A model generated the notes under the pieces. It was not told where the DNA came from and did not search any database. It saw only the letters and a list, made by a program, of their open reading frames with translations. Made by a program: the position numbers and the translations under genes. A stretch of 64,000 bases of DNA from Natronolimnobius sp. AArcel1 (GTDB taxonomy: Archaea > Halobacteriota > Halobacteria > Halobacteriales > Natrialbaceae). Positions 1-9,240 of this stretch are shown here, piece by piece (position 1 is the stretch's first letter; each line of letters begins with the position of its first letter). The stretch lies in contig NZ_JAAKXY010000001.1 in the NCBI RefSeq assembly GCF_011043775.1, positions 62,001 through 126,000 on the forward strand, in the 5' to 3' direction.

Positions 1-640
1 GGATGATGTTATCGACGATTGGCACCTCGGCAACCTGTGGCGAGCGCGAGAGCGGGTTCAGGTCGATTACGAGTTCTGTCTTGCCCATTGCCTCGAGTGC
101 CTCGGCACGGTCGCCGTCCTCGAGTGGCACGAGCACCACATCAGCCGTGTAAATGCCGTCTTCGTCGACCTTTGCGCGCTGGTGGTCGAGGTTCGGGATC
201 CTTGCGTCGGCCTCGAGTCCCTTGACGTCCTCGGCACCGTGCTCTCGAAGATGGTCGGCGATGGCCGCGATACGCTCGTCAGTCCGGTTAAAGAGGTTGA
301 TCTCGAGGGCTGCGTCGACGGCGTCGGCCAGGGCGACCATCTCGCCGGGGACGAGGGCGGCGACGTTGCCGTTGATCGAGAGCACGGGGTGGTCAGCACG
401 CAGGAGATGAGCCGCTGCGGCACGTTCTGCGGCATCGGCGCTTGGAATCGTCTCCTCGCCCAGCAGGTAATCGAAGGCGCTGCCCCGGCCTTCGGCGTGC
501 ATCCCCTGGAGGTGCGTGATCCCCTTCTCGACGCCCGTCTCGATCCGATGGCGCGTGAGCAGATCCTGATAGCGCGGGTGGTCTTCGGGAATCTCCTCCT
601 CGTGTGCCACGTCGGCCGGAACGGTCTCGTCCTCGTTCAC
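1..640 (-). CDS. 4-phosphopantoate--beta-alanine ligase (partial, C terminus missing)
   Basis: Archaeal phosphopantothenate synthetase (DUF137 family). It joins 4-phosphopantoate to beta-alanine with ATP, giving 4'-phosphopantothenate in cytosolic CoA synthesis. Reading leftward from a GTG at 640, the N terminus runs VNEDETVPADVAHEEEIPED. It is followed by the family-like segments LLTRHRIETGVEKGI and GRGSAFDYLLGEE, and the visible end reads DLNPLSRSPQVADVPIVDN. The reading frame leaves the window at base 1, about 213 codons in. No ATG lies near the conserved N terminus, so the GTG is the likely start. Its pathway partner, pantoate kinase, lies at 9241-10068. Confidence 0.85.
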   Translation of the reverse strand, partial: MNEDETVPADVAHEEEIPEDHPRYQDLLTRHRIETGVEKGITHLQGMHAEGRGSAFDYLLGEETIPSADAAERAAAAHLLRADHPVLSINGNVAALVPGEMVALADAVDAALEINLFNRTDERIAAIADHLREHGAEDVKGLEADARIPNLDHQRAKVDEDGIYTADVVLVPLEDGDRAEALEAMGKTELVIDLNPLSRSPQVAEVPIVDNII

Positions 641-847
641 GCTCGAGCGATAGCGTGGGGCGATAAAAAGACGACCGATCCGTCACTCGAGGTGTGATCT
701 CTCATAACTTCTCAGTCCCGACACTGCTCTCGAGACAGTATCTATCAGTGAACAGTCCCTTCGAACTGGTTCTCTGGCAGACAGTTATATCAAGAAAACA
801 GGCGGTACGGTCGGGTTTAATGGATGAATCTGGCGTAGGAGAGTACT

Positions 848-2011
848 ATGACATCTGTCCGCATGGAGAATGTTAGCAAATACTTCGATGCGGGAAACAC
901 CGTTGCGAACTATCAGCTAAACCTCGAGGTCGAAGACGGCGAGTTTCTCGTCTTTCTCGGCCCGTCCGGCTGTGGGAAAACCACGGCGCTCAGGCTCATC
1001 GCAGGCCTCGAGCAGCCCTCGGAGGGAGCGATTTACTTCGGCGACGAACGCGTCGATGGGCGCTCCTCGAGTGATCGTAACGTCGCGATGGTGTTCCAGA
1101 ACTACGCGCTGTACCCGCATATGACGGTCGCAGAAAACATCGGCTATCCGCTGAAAGTCCGCGGGATGACGCCCGACGACCGTGATACGAAGGTCGAAGA
1201 GGTAACTGAGTTGCTCCACATTGAAGGCCAAGTCGAGAAGAAACCGGGTGCGCTGTCAGGTGGCCAGCGCCAGCGGGTTGCACTCGCCCGCGCAATCGTT
1301 CGCGAACCGACCGTCTTCTTGCTCGACGAGCCGCTGTCGAATCTCGACGCCAAACTCCGCCAGGAGATGCGAGTCGAACTCAAACGCCTGCAGAACGAAC
1401 TCGAGATCACGACGGTCTACGTCACGCACAATCAGGAAGAGGCGATGAGCATGGCCGACAGGGTCGTCGTGATGAACCGGGGAACGATCCAGCAGATTGC
1501 CCCGCCGGGCGAACTGTACGAGCGCCCGCGGACGGCCTGGGTGGCCCGCTTTATCGGCTCGCCGCCGATGAATCTCTTTCAGGGACAGCGCCGAAACGGC
1601 TCGCTCGAGGTCGGGTCAGCGGGAGCCGTCGACCTGACTAGCATTGCACCGACAGCAGAGTCCAGCCCACAACCGGGTGAGGAAGCCGTCGTCGAAGCCG
1701 GCCAACCCGATGCAGGCGCGGCGGGCATGGTCACGGACGCATCTCAGGCGACGGGCGACCTCTCGCTCGGTGTTCGGCCGGAGGATCTAACGGTGACGAC
1801 GTCGCCGCCATCCACTGGTCACGCGCTCGAGGGCACCGTCGACACCATCGAACCCTTCGGCGAGTACGACCTGATCAACGTCACCGTCAACGACCAACTG
1901 GTCAACGCGAAAATGGCGTCTGCAACGGTCAGTCGCGGCGACAGGGTCTATCTGACGTTCGAGGACGACGATGCATACCTGTACGACGAAACCGGCGAAC
2001 TGGTCGGGTGA
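848..2011 (+). CDS. Sugar-type ABC transporter ATP-binding protein (MalK/UgpC class)
   Basis: Cytoplasmic ATPase that powers the importer formed with the next two genes. Walker A GPSGCGKT is at residues 38-45, signature LSGGQ at 136-140, Walker B VFLLDE at 156-161 and the H-loop His at 194. A C-terminal TOBE-type region (about 240-387) fits the MalK/UgpC class that serves sugars or glycerol phosphate. An acidic, Ala/Pro-rich insert at about 250-300 splits the TOBE region. The gene is 387 aa, normal for the class. It starts the operon, with 6 bp to the next gene. The substrate cannot be read from the sequence. Confidence 0.92.
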   Translation: MTSVRMENVSKYFDAGNTVANYQLNLEVEDGEFLVFLGPSGCGKTTALRLIAGLEQPSEGAIYFGDERVDGRSSSDRNVAMVFQNYALYPHMTVAENIGYPLKVRGMTPDDRDTKVEEVTELLHIEGQVEKKPGALSGGQRQRVALARAIVREPTVFLLDEPLSNLDAKLRQEMRVELKRLQNELEITTVYVTHNQEEAMSMADRVVVMNRGTIQQIAPPGELYERPRTAWVARFIGSPPMNLFQGQRRNGSLEVGSAGAVDLTSIAPTAESSPQPGEEAVVEAGQPDAGAAGMVTDASQATGDLSLGVRPEDLTVTTSPPSTGHALEGTVDTIEPFGEYDLINVTVNDQLVNAKMASATVSRGDRVYLTFEDDDAYLYDETGELVG

Positions 2012-2017
2012 GCCGAG

Positions 2018-2983
2018 ATGAGCTTCCGAGACCGACTCGAGGACCTCGAGTTCGATACCGACCGCGGTGAGGGGGCGATGCTGTCGTTCGACCGGGAGAA
2101 AGCGCTCGCGATAGCGGTGTTTCTGATTCCTGGGCTCACGCTGTTTGGTATCTTCTCTGTCGGGCCGATTGCCTACTCGGCGGTTGGCAGTTTCTACTCG
2201 TGGGAGACGTTCACGATGGGCGAGTTCGTCGGGTTGGACAACTGGATTGACTCACTCACTGACCCGCTCATCGTCCACTGGTCGAACATCCAAGAGCTAC
2301 GGTATCCGATGGGGGCGCTGACGCACAACCTGCTGTGGGTCGTGATTCACGTCCCGGCGAGTACCTTCCTCGGATTGGGTTTAGCACTGCTCTTTGCGGA
2401 CCTTCGCGGGCGACGAATCCTCCGCGCGATGGTGTTTGCGGGCTTTACCGTCCCGCCAATCGTCATCGGGCTGGTGTTGCTGTTTATCTACGACCCGCAG
2501 GCGGGGATCTTCAACGAGTTGCTTCGAGTGATCGGCCAGGAGCAGTGGGTTCGCAACTGGACGCAGTCGCCACAGGTCGCAATCTACGCTCTCATCGCGG
2601 GTGGCATCTGGGTCCACACCGGCTTCAGCATGCTGCTGTATAGCTCGTCGCTCTCAGCAATCGATCCCTCCCTGATTGAATCGGCTAAAGTCGACGGAGC
2701 CGGCCCGTGGCGGCGATTCCGCGATATCATCTGGCCGCTGGTCAAGCCGGTGACTGCCGTGGTCGTCATCATGGGCATCATCTGGGTGATGCGCATGTTC
2801 GACATCGTCTACGCCGCTGGCGGCGCGGCAGGCGGTCCGAATCACGCCTACTCGGTCCTCGGAATCGAGGTGTATCGCGCGGCCTTCCGGCCGGATATCG
2901 ACTACGGGATGGCGATGGTCGTTGCCCTGTTGCAACTGTTCATCGTTGCCCCGCTCGCGCTGTACATCGCACGAATGAGGTAA
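2018..2983 (+). CDS. ABC transporter permease, MalF/UgpA type
   Basis: Inner-membrane permease of the sugar-type importer, 321 aa with about six membrane segments. The first lies at about residues 28-50, after a short acidic cytoplasmic N terminus. The EAA loop that docks on the ATPase is recognisable near residues 213-235, as ESAKVDGAGPWRRFRDIIWP. It follows the ATPase by 6 bp and precedes the second permease by 2 bp, so the three genes are almost certainly one transcript. Confidence 0.9.
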   Translation: MSFRDRLEDLEFDTDRGEGAMLSFDREKALAIAVFLIPGLTLFGIFSVGPIAYSAVGSFYSWETFTMGEFVGLDNWIDSLTDPLIVHWSNIQELRYPMGALTHNLLWVVIHVPASTFLGLGLALLFADLRGRRILRAMVFAGFTVPPIVIGLVLLFIYDPQAGIFNELLRVIGQEQWVRNWTQSPQVAIYALIAGGIWVHTGFSMLLYSSSLSAIDPSLIESAKVDGAGPWRRFRDIIWPLVKPVTAVVVIMGIIWVMRMFDIVYAAGGAAGGPNHAYSVLGIEVYRAAFRPDIDYGMAMVVALLQLFIVAPLALYIARMR

Positions 2984-2985
2984 TC

Positions 2986-3957
2986 ATGAGTAACGACGAC
3001 CCACTCGAGCCGACTGGCACCGGCCCACACGCAGACACGGCAGGCACAGACCGCTATCTACGCGTCGAGGACATCCCCGAGACGGCTCCAGCAGCGGATC
3101 TCACCTGGCAGGAGCGACTCGCTGATGCCATCCCGACGAAACGACGCGCGCTCAAATACGTGCTCGCCATCGCGATTGCACTCCTCTGGATCGTTCCCTT
3201 TATCGGCTTACTCATGGCCTCGTTCCGGCCGCTCTCGGAGATCATCGGCGGCTGGTGGCACGTCGAGGGGATGACGCTCACGCTCGAGAACTACTACGGC
3301 GCGTGGAACTACAGCACGGCACCGATGAGTCAGGCGCTGCTCAACACGTTCATCGTGACGATTCCAGCCGTGTTAGTTGTCATGCTGCTCGGCGTAATGG
3401 CCGCCTATCCGTTCGCTCGCTTCGAGTTCCCGCTGAAGACGACGCTGTTCTTCCTGATCTTGCTCGTGATGGCCGCGCCGCCAGAACTCGTTGCGATGGG
3501 CAACTACAACGCCCTACGCGAGTTTGGCCTGTTCGACACCTACATGGGGCTGATCCTGATCCACATCGGCTGGGGCCTTGGCTGGGTCGTGCTGTTCTTG
3601 CGCAACTTCCTGCTTAGCATTCCGACAGAACTCGAGGAGGCTGCGCGAATCGACGGTGCCTCACGCTACCAGATTTTCCGGACGATCATCCTGCCGCTGT
3701 CGACGCCGGCGCTGGTGTCGGTGGCGGTGATCCAGTTCACGTGGGTCTGGAACGCCTTCTTCTTCCCGTTGGTGTTCATGCGCTCGCCCGAACTGTACCT
3801 CGCGCCGCAGGTGCTCCCGCTGATGAGCGGGCGCGTGCAGGTCGAGTGGGGGATGATCGCGGCCGGCTCGATTATGACGATGGCAGTGCCCGTGATCCTG
3901 TTCCTCGTGCTCCAGCGGTACTACACGCGCGGAATGGTGGCTGCCGTGGCGGATTGA
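2986..3957 (+). CDS. ABC transporter permease, MalG/UgpE type
   Basis: Second permease of the importer, 323 aa. The ATG at 2986 lies two bases after the previous stop. A hydrophilic tail of about 55 residues precedes the first membrane segment (YVLAIAIALLWIVPFIGLL). The EAA loop LEEAARIDGASRYQIFRTII is clear near residues 212-232. The C terminus ends shortly after a short RYYTRGMVAA tail, typical of MalG-like proteins. A T6 run follows at about 3966. No binding protein is encoded on this strand; the likely partner is the convergent gene at 4689-5951. Confidence 0.9.
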   Translation: MSNDDPLEPTGTGPHADTAGTDRYLRVEDIPETAPAADLTWQERLADAIPTKRRALKYVLAIAIALLWIVPFIGLLMASFRPLSEIIGGWWHVEGMTLTLENYYGAWNYSTAPMSQALLNTFIVTIPAVLVVMLLGVMAAYPFARFEFPLKTTLFFLILLVMAAPPELVAMGNYNALREFGLFDTYMGLILIHIGWGLGWVVLFLRNFLLSIPTELEEAARIDGASRYQIFRTIILPLSTPALVSVAVIQFTWVWNAFFFPLVFMRSPELYLAPQVLPLMSGRVQVEWGMIAAGSIMTMAVPVILFLVLQRYYTRGMVAAVAD

Positions 3958-4336
3958 CTTCGAACTTTTTTCGCCTCGGGTTCGCTCGCGGTGCTCACGG
4001 GTCGCTCACGCTCCCCGTTCACAATTCCGCGGCGCTACGCGCCGCGTACCGCTCGCTCACCTCTCGGCGCAAAACGTCCTCAGAAGATCTGATGGGCCCA
4101 CAAACGCGAAGGTTTGTGGACTTCGATGAAAAAGGCCACTCGCTCCCTGACTCACGGCGCGAAGCGCCGCGCTTTCGGTCGCTCGCGGGTGCAACGCTTG
4201 CGACTCGACTGCAGCGGTAACGCCTCTGCCTGGTGTCTTTCGCTCCAAGTCTGCTGACGTTACTGACGCTTGCTAACGCGATCAAATCCGGTTGACACCA
4301 TCATACATTGGGGATCCGTGGTGCTGAATACGCGCA
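3958..4336. other. Hairpin-rich noncoding spacer between convergent transcription units
   Basis: This 379-base stretch separates the permease from the oppositely oriented binding-protein operon. I find no credible gene. It holds a T6 run just after the permease stop and several perfect inverted repeats. These are a 7-bp stem with a 3-base loop (4029-4045), an 8-bp stem CCACAAAC/GTTTGTGG (4098-4119) and a 6-bp stem CGGCGC/GCGCCG (4155-4169). The motif GCTCGCTC/CGCTCGC recurs around them. Both flanking units end here, so the stems may act as terminators or RNA-stability elements. Confidence 0.6.
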
Positions 4337-4681
4337 CTATAGCGGCATGTACCCGGCTCGAGTCACGACCACAGCCACACCAATCACGAGCATGTTCGTG
4401 AGGAAAAACAGCCGTGAGGACATCCACGCGAACGAGAGCAAGACGGCGATGGGGAGCAACGCGATGAGCGCCGGCCAGGTGCCCCGAATCGCGAGCGTCG
4501 CGAAAAACGCCGTCGTGAACACGTACAGGAAGTCGACGGCGACGGCGTTGGCACTACTTCGGCGAATCTCCTGTCCGACGATGACGAGCGACTCGAGGAG
4601 GCCACGGCTGTCCCCGGTGGCTGCCTCCGGCCCCGTCTGCTCGCTGCCATCGCCGTCGCTGCCGTCGGTGGGTGTCGCCAC
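4337..4681 (-). CDS. Small membrane protein of unknown function
   Basis: Unrecognised 114-aa protein with a GTG start. An acidic, Gly/Ser-rich N terminus of about 25 residues precedes two or three membrane segments between about residues 45 and 110 (FLYVFTTAFFATLAI, ALIALLPIAVLLSFAW, NMLVIGVAVVVTRAGY). It begins 7 bases after the stop of the solute-binding protein and is probably co-transcribed with it. It could be an accessory or anchor subunit for the importer, but nothing in the sequence proves that. Confidence 0.65.
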   Translation of the reverse strand: MATPTDGSDGDGSEQTGPEAATGDSRGLLESLVIVGQEIRRSSANAVAVDFLYVFTTAFFATLAIRGTWPALIALLPIAVLLSFAWMSSRLFFLTNMLVIGVAVVVTRAGYMPL

Positions 4682-4688
4682 GGGTCAG

Positions 4689-5951
4689 TTAGGCCTCGTC
4701 GTCCTCGTCGACGGTTTCCTGTAACACGTCGTCAAGCGACTCGAGCATCGGCTCGATGTCCTGTTCGGGTTCCGCCCAGAGGCCGAGCAGTTGCGACCAG
4801 AACTCCGCCTGGAACGGATCACCGAGTGCGTCATCTAAGTCGGGCACGAGTTCAACGTCGTCTGCTTGCTCGGAGATGTCTTGCATGACCTCGAGGTCGA
4901 AGGCATCGTCGGGCACGTCGAGCGCGGTGGGGACGAACCCGCCGAGCTCGGTCCAGACTTCCTGCCCGTCGGGTGAGATGATCGCCTCGACGGCCTCAGT
5001 CGCGGCGTCAACGTCGGGTGCGTAGGCAGGCACAGTGAACCAGTTGATACTCGTCACCATCGCCTCCGAGCCAGGCAGCATGAAGTAGTCTAAGTCCTCC
5101 GGATCCTCAATCGCGCCAAACGCTGGCGTCCACGAGCCCATAAAGTACAGCGGAATCTCGTTTTCCCAGAAGAACTCGTACTGGACGCCAAAGTCCCGAA
5201 CCTCACTGAAGTACCCCTCCTCGAGCAGTTCCTGTAACTCCTCGAAGGCGGTGACGACGCGGTCGTCGGTAAACGAGGCATCGCCCTCGATGAGATCAAC
5301 CTGTAACTCGGCACCGTCTTCTTGCCGAAGGATGAACGCCTCTGCCACGTCGCTCAATGGCCAGCCGTCGCCGTTGCCCGATGCAAGGGGCGCTTCGACG
5401 CCATCGATGTCGTCGATCTCGTCGAGCAAGTCGAGAAACTCGTCGTAGTCCTCGGGTTCCTCGAGATCGTGTTCGTCGAAAAACGACGGGCGGTACCAGA
5501 AGCCGGGTTTGATGTCCCCGCCGAAGGGGGCTGCGTACACCTCGCCGTCGACTTCGACCGCGCTGTAGTCAGTCGTGTAGTCGTCTTCGTCCCAGAGGTC
5601 ACCCAGTGGCTCGAGGTGGCCTGCGGCTCCATCCAGTCGAACACGCCCTTCGGTTGGCAAGACGACAATATCGGCGGTTGCAACGCCGACTTCGTAGTCC
5701 ATGAGCGTCTCCGTCAGGAGTGTTTCAGTGTCTCGAGGCGCATACGAAATCTCGAGGCCGGTTTCATTTTCGGCATAGTCGACGACCTCGAGGAAGTCTT
5801 CTTCCTCGTCGTCGGTCCAGACCGCGGTCACGGTGATCGCTTCCTGTGCGCTCGCCCCGCCGACGCTTCCCAGACCTGTTAGTACGACGAGTCCGCCACC
5901 TGCTCCTCGAAGGACCGTTCGTCGGCCGACATGAGTGTTATTCTCGCCCAT
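4689..5951 (-). CDS. Extracellular solute-binding protein with Tat signal
   Basis: Family-1 type sugar-binding protein, 420 aa, highly acidic. The N terminus has a twin-arginine motif (GRRTVL) and a hydrophobic stretch ending GGASA before QE, a signal-peptidase I style site. I see no lipobox Cys, which most haloarchaeal ABC-binding proteins carry. The lobed binding protein follows (WTDDEEEDFLEVVDY, then YAAPFGGDIKPGFWYRPSFF and MGSWTPAFGAIEDPE). It faces the ATPase/permease operon tail to tail, yet is the only binding protein near it. The ligand is unknown. Confidence 0.88.
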   Translation of the reverse strand: MGENNTHVGRRTVLRGAGGGLVVLTGLGSVGGASAQEAITVTAVWTDDEEEDFLEVVDYAENETGLEISYAPRDTETLLTETLMDYEVGVATADIVVLPTEGRVRLDGAAGHLEPLGDLWDEDDYTTDYSAVEVDGEVYAAPFGGDIKPGFWYRPSFFDEHDLEEPEDYDEFLDLLDEIDDIDGVEAPLASGNGDGWPLSDVAEAFILRQEDGAELQVDLIEGDASFTDDRVVTAFEELQELLEEGYFSEVRDFGVQYEFFWENEIPLYFMGSWTPAFGAIEDPEDLDYFMLPGSEAMVTSINWFTVPAYAPDVDAATEAVEAIISPDGQEVWTELGGFVPTALDVPDDAFDLEVMQDISEQADDVELVPDLDDALGDPFQAEFWSQLLGLWAEPEQDIEPMLESLDDVLQETVDEDDEA

Positions 5952-6107
5952 ATCAGCCGTATGCCGATCACATCCTTAATGGTTTCACACATGATTCTGT
6001 ATGTACAGTTACGTGTACTGTCAGTATCGATTCACACGTTTACAGGAAGCTGTGTTGAGTGCCGTCTATCCACTATAACTCAAAAAGAAGATAGCTGACG
6101 TCTTGCC

Positions 6108-9026
6108 TTACTCAGTGAAGGTGATCCAGCCGTCCGGCGCGTGGCTCTTGACGTCGTTCATTGCCTCGCGAGCGTCCGTTCGGCTCTCGTAGGTCTGCGT
6201 ACTTTCGGCCATCGTCGAGCCGTACTCATCGATGAGTTGCCAGACCCAGCCATCCTCGGCCGTATGCAACTCGAAGGAGACGCTATCGATCTCGAGGATG
6301 CTCGCGGAGTCGATCAGTTCACGGACGTTCTCGAGTGCCTCGCGGGCTCGGTCGTTCGACTCGTACGACTCTGTGCCGGTTGCGACCGCGCGGCCATCAG
6401 CATCGAGCAAGCGCCACTGCCAGCGGTCGTCCTCGTCGGAAACGAGTTCGAACGACGCCACGTCGAAGTCGACACGGCCGGCCATCGGCGCGAGTTGGCG
6501 GACCTCCTCGACAACCGTATAGAGGTCGTCTTTGGTCGCCTCGGTGTCAGCCGAGCCAGCGACAACCTCGCGGTCAGCAGTGATGAGATTCCAGCGCCAG
6601 CCATCCTCGGTGTCACCACCCTGCTCGAGTTGGACGACAGTGTCTTCAATTGTGAAGATCGGTGCCGATTCCGCGTGGTCAGTCAACGCTGCGACGCGTT
6701 CGCGAGCGTCTTCACGCGTGTCGTAGGAGACGCTCGAGTCGGCGATTTCCTCGCGGTCGCGGTCGAGGACGCGCCAGTGCCAGCCACTGTTTTCGTAGAG
6801 CTGGGCGGTTACGTCGCCAATCGTACAGCCACGTGCCGTTGCTGCAGCCTTCTTGATCTCCGGAACTCGCTCGGTGAGTTCGTCTCGAGTTGGATGTGGT
6901 TCGTCGTCGACGGCAACGGTCTGTCCCGACGGCAAGACGAATCGCCAGTGCCAGTCCTCTGCCGCAGAAAGCTGGAAGATGGCGTCGTCCATCGTCCGTA
7001 CATCGGACTCAAGGTGCTCGAGCAGTCGGTTCATCGCGTCTCGCGCGGCGCTGCGAGTTGGATGGGTTGTCGGGTCTTCGGCGACGAGCTTTCCGCCCTC
7101 GTCGATGAGCCGCCATCCCCACTCGTCGTCATCGTTGACGAACAGTTCGAACGCGGCGGTTTCGATCTCGAGCAGTTCGGCGTCGGGTGCCTGCTCTTTA
7201 AGCGTCATCATGGCCTCGGCGGCCTCGCCGCGGCTCGTGTGCTCTTCACCGCTGTCTGCGAGGACGTTGCCATCCTCGTCGATCAGCCGCCAGCGCCACT
7301 CACTGTCGTCGGCTTCGTAGACCTGAAACGCTGCGTTTTCGAACTCGATGAGATCCGCTTCGCGAGCCTGCTCGCGCATGCGCTGGATCGCATCTTTTGC
7401 CGTCTCCGTGCCCATGTGTCGCTCGTTGCTCGCTGCGATGATGTCTCGTTCTTCGGTGACGAGACGCCACTGCCACGGCGTCTGTGGCTCCATTTCGTCC
7501 TCGTTGTGCTCGAGGGTGACGCCACCGTCGGTCGTCGCTGTCGACGTATCGGCCGTCGCTGGGAGATCATCGTCTGGCGTCATCCCGTCACCGAGTGACA
7601 TCTCTCCGGCAGGGTAGAGTTCGTACTCTGCGCCGTCGATTTCGACGACATCCGCGTCGGTTGCGTGCTCGGCGAATTTGTCGGTTTCCTCGCTTGCAAT
7701 CGCGTGGTTCGCGTGGCCGTCCGGCGAGCGGGCAACGATACGTTCGGCACCGTCGATGAGTCGCCACTGCCACTCTTCACCGGATTGATAGCGTTCGTAC
7801 GTGGGTTCGCCAGCGACCGTTACGGGTGCCGACCCGAGGTCTGGCAGGAGCGTTTCAGCGGCTTCCTCAGCCTGACGGCGAGCATCGTAGGTCGCTGTCG
7901 CGGTCGCAACGACGCTGTCGGTGTCGTCGACAAATCGCCACGTCCATCCCTCATCTCGCTCGTACAGTTCGACGCCGAGGTGTTCGATATCGAGCACTCG
8001 AGCCTGTTCGAACCGTTCGGCGAACGATCGGGCAGCCTCCTCAGCACCGGCTTGGTCCGCGTGGCTCTCGTCGCTGGTTGCCAACACAGTGTGGTCGTCA
8101 TCAACCAGTTGCCAGTACCAGCGGTCGCGCTCTTCGGTGTAGGTGAACGCCGCGCCTTCGATTTCGATGACGTCTGCGTCTGGGCCGCGATCTTTCAGGA
8201 AGCTCACGGACTCTTCTGCACCATCGCGCTCGGCGAACTCGCCGCTGCAGGCACCGACGACACTCCCGTCATCGCGTGCAAGCGTCCACTGCCAGGTCCC
8301 ATCTCGGCCTTCGTATAGCCGGAACGCCGAGGTCGTCAACTCCATCAATCCCGCAGAACTGATCTGGGCTTTAACGCGCTCGATTCCTTCGCGCGCTTCC
8401 GGTCGCGTGACCGCACTCCCATCGCTCGTCGCCAGCGCCTCCCGGTGAAGCACGTTCCACTTCCAGTCACCGTTCTCGTCTCGGAACACCGCAAACTGGG
8501 CGTCCTCGAGTGCGTTCCCCGTCAAAATTGGTGGGTCATCGGTCGTTCCTTCCTCTTCGACGAACATCCCTTTCTGGCCGGTAAGGACGGGAACAAGTGC
8601 CATTACACCCGCAATAATCGCGACCCCGGCCGTGTAGACAACGATCACTTCCACGTCAAGCCCCTGACCCAGGTGTCGCCAATCGTGTGGGTACACGGAC
8701 GCGAACCAGCCGACGCCGCCGAGTGCTACGAGAAGACCGACGAAACTCGCCTGTATCCCGCGTTTTCGAACCGGCAGCATCAACCCGATGCCGAACAGGC
8801 AAATCGCCAGGCTTGTCGCTGCGGCGGTGCCCGAAATTCTGATAATCGTCTCCTCAGTGACGCCGCCCGCGTAGCCGATAACAAATGTGATCAGCGCCGC
8901 GGCGGCAATTGCATACCCCAAAATAAACAACCAGTACCCGTACACATCCTTCCCCGAATCCGGTTCTCCGACGTAGTGTTCGTACAGTCGGTAGAGCCGG
9001 CGATTAATTTCGCTCGTGAATGACAT
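6108..9026 (-). CDS. Membrane protein with 13 tandem DUF1508 repeats
   Basis: About 972 aa. The N-terminal ~165 residues carry four or five membrane segments (LFILGYAIAAAALITF, ATSLAICLFGIGLMLPV, FVGLLVALGGVGWF, IVVYTAGVAIIAGVMAL). The rest is thirteen units of about 55-60 residues, each with a W-x-W core such as WQWRLID or WRWRLID, then an Ala-rich helix and a closing E-I/D-F strand. This matches the YegP-like DUF1508 fold, normally one or two copies per protein. Unit six has an acidic insert. The start at 9026 is preferred over ATGs at 9044 and 9077, because a TATA-like element at 9059-9066 would place transcription near 9035. Function unknown. Confidence 0.85.
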   Translation of the reverse strand: MSFTSEINRRLYRLYEHYVGEPDSGKDVYGYWLFILGYAIAAAALITFVIGYAGGVTEETIIRISGTAAATSLAICLFGIGLMLPVRKRGIQASFVGLLVALGGVGWFASVYPHDWRHLGQGLDVEVIVVYTAGVAIIAGVMALVPVLTGQKGMFVEEEGTTDDPPILTGNALEDAQFAVFRDENGDWKWNVLHREALATSDGSAVTRPEAREGIERVKAQISSAGLMELTTSAFRLYEGRDGTWQWTLARDDGSVVGACSGEFAERDGAEESVSFLKDRGPDADVIEIEGAAFTYTEERDRWYWQLVDDDHTVLATSDESHADQAGAEEAARSFAERFEQARVLDIEHLGVELYERDEGWTWRFVDDTDSVVATATATYDARRQAEEAAETLLPDLGSAPVTVAGEPTYERYQSGEEWQWRLIDGAERIVARSPDGHANHAIASEETDKFAEHATDADVVEIDGAEYELYPAGEMSLGDGMTPDDDLPATADTSTATTDGGVTLEHNEDEMEPQTPWQWRLVTEERDIIAASNERHMGTETAKDAIQRMREQAREADLIEFENAAFQVYEADDSEWRWRLIDEDGNVLADSGEEHTSRGEAAEAMMTLKEQAPDAELLEIETAAFELFVNDDDEWGWRLIDEGGKLVAEDPTTHPTRSAARDAMNRLLEHLESDVRTMDDAIFQLSAAEDWHWRFVLPSGQTVAVDDEPHPTRDELTERVPEIKKAAATARGCTIGDVTAQLYENSGWHWRVLDRDREEIADSSVSYDTREDARERVAALTDHAESAPIFTIEDTVVQLEQGGDTEDGWRWNLITADREVVAGSADTEATKDDLYTVVEEVRQLAPMAGRVDFDVASFELVSDEDDRWQWRLLDADGRAVATGTESYESNDRAREALENVRELIDSASILEIDSVSFELHTAEDGWVWQLIDEYGSTMAESTQTYESRTDAREAMNDVKSHAPDGWITFTE

Positions 9027-9058
9027 TCGTAAATTCGAGTGCATAACTCGAACGTAAT

Positions 9059-9066
9059 ATGATAAA
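9059..9066 (-). promoter_or_regulatory. TATA-like promoter of the DUF1508-repeat gene
   Basis: TTTATCAT on the minus strand lies about 33-40 bases before the ATG at 9026, which gives a short leader. It argues against the two longer in-frame starts. Confidence 0.5.
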
Positions 9067-9240
9067 GGTTCGGCCAAGCGTTTGCTAAATTATGTGTATC
9101 GATAGATGTATTCGCCGGTTGCTACCCTGTGAACTACCGTAATCACACGACGGGACTGGGATCCAATCTGAACAGGTCTACAAAAGAGGAGGCTGGAATC
9201 GGGCGTTTAGGACCCTATATGGCCTGGTTTCTGTCGATTG

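Noticed and set aside
182-697. Plus-strand open frame of 171 codons at the left edge
   Set aside because: It is the complement of the 4-phosphopantoate-beta-alanine ligase. The minus-strand frame from GTG 640 gives recognisable family sequence, the plus frame does not.
6141-7598. Plus-strand open frame of 485 codons opposite the DUF1508-repeat gene
   Set aside because: It is a shadow of the long acidic repeat protein. High GC and the repeat structure remove stops on the other strand.
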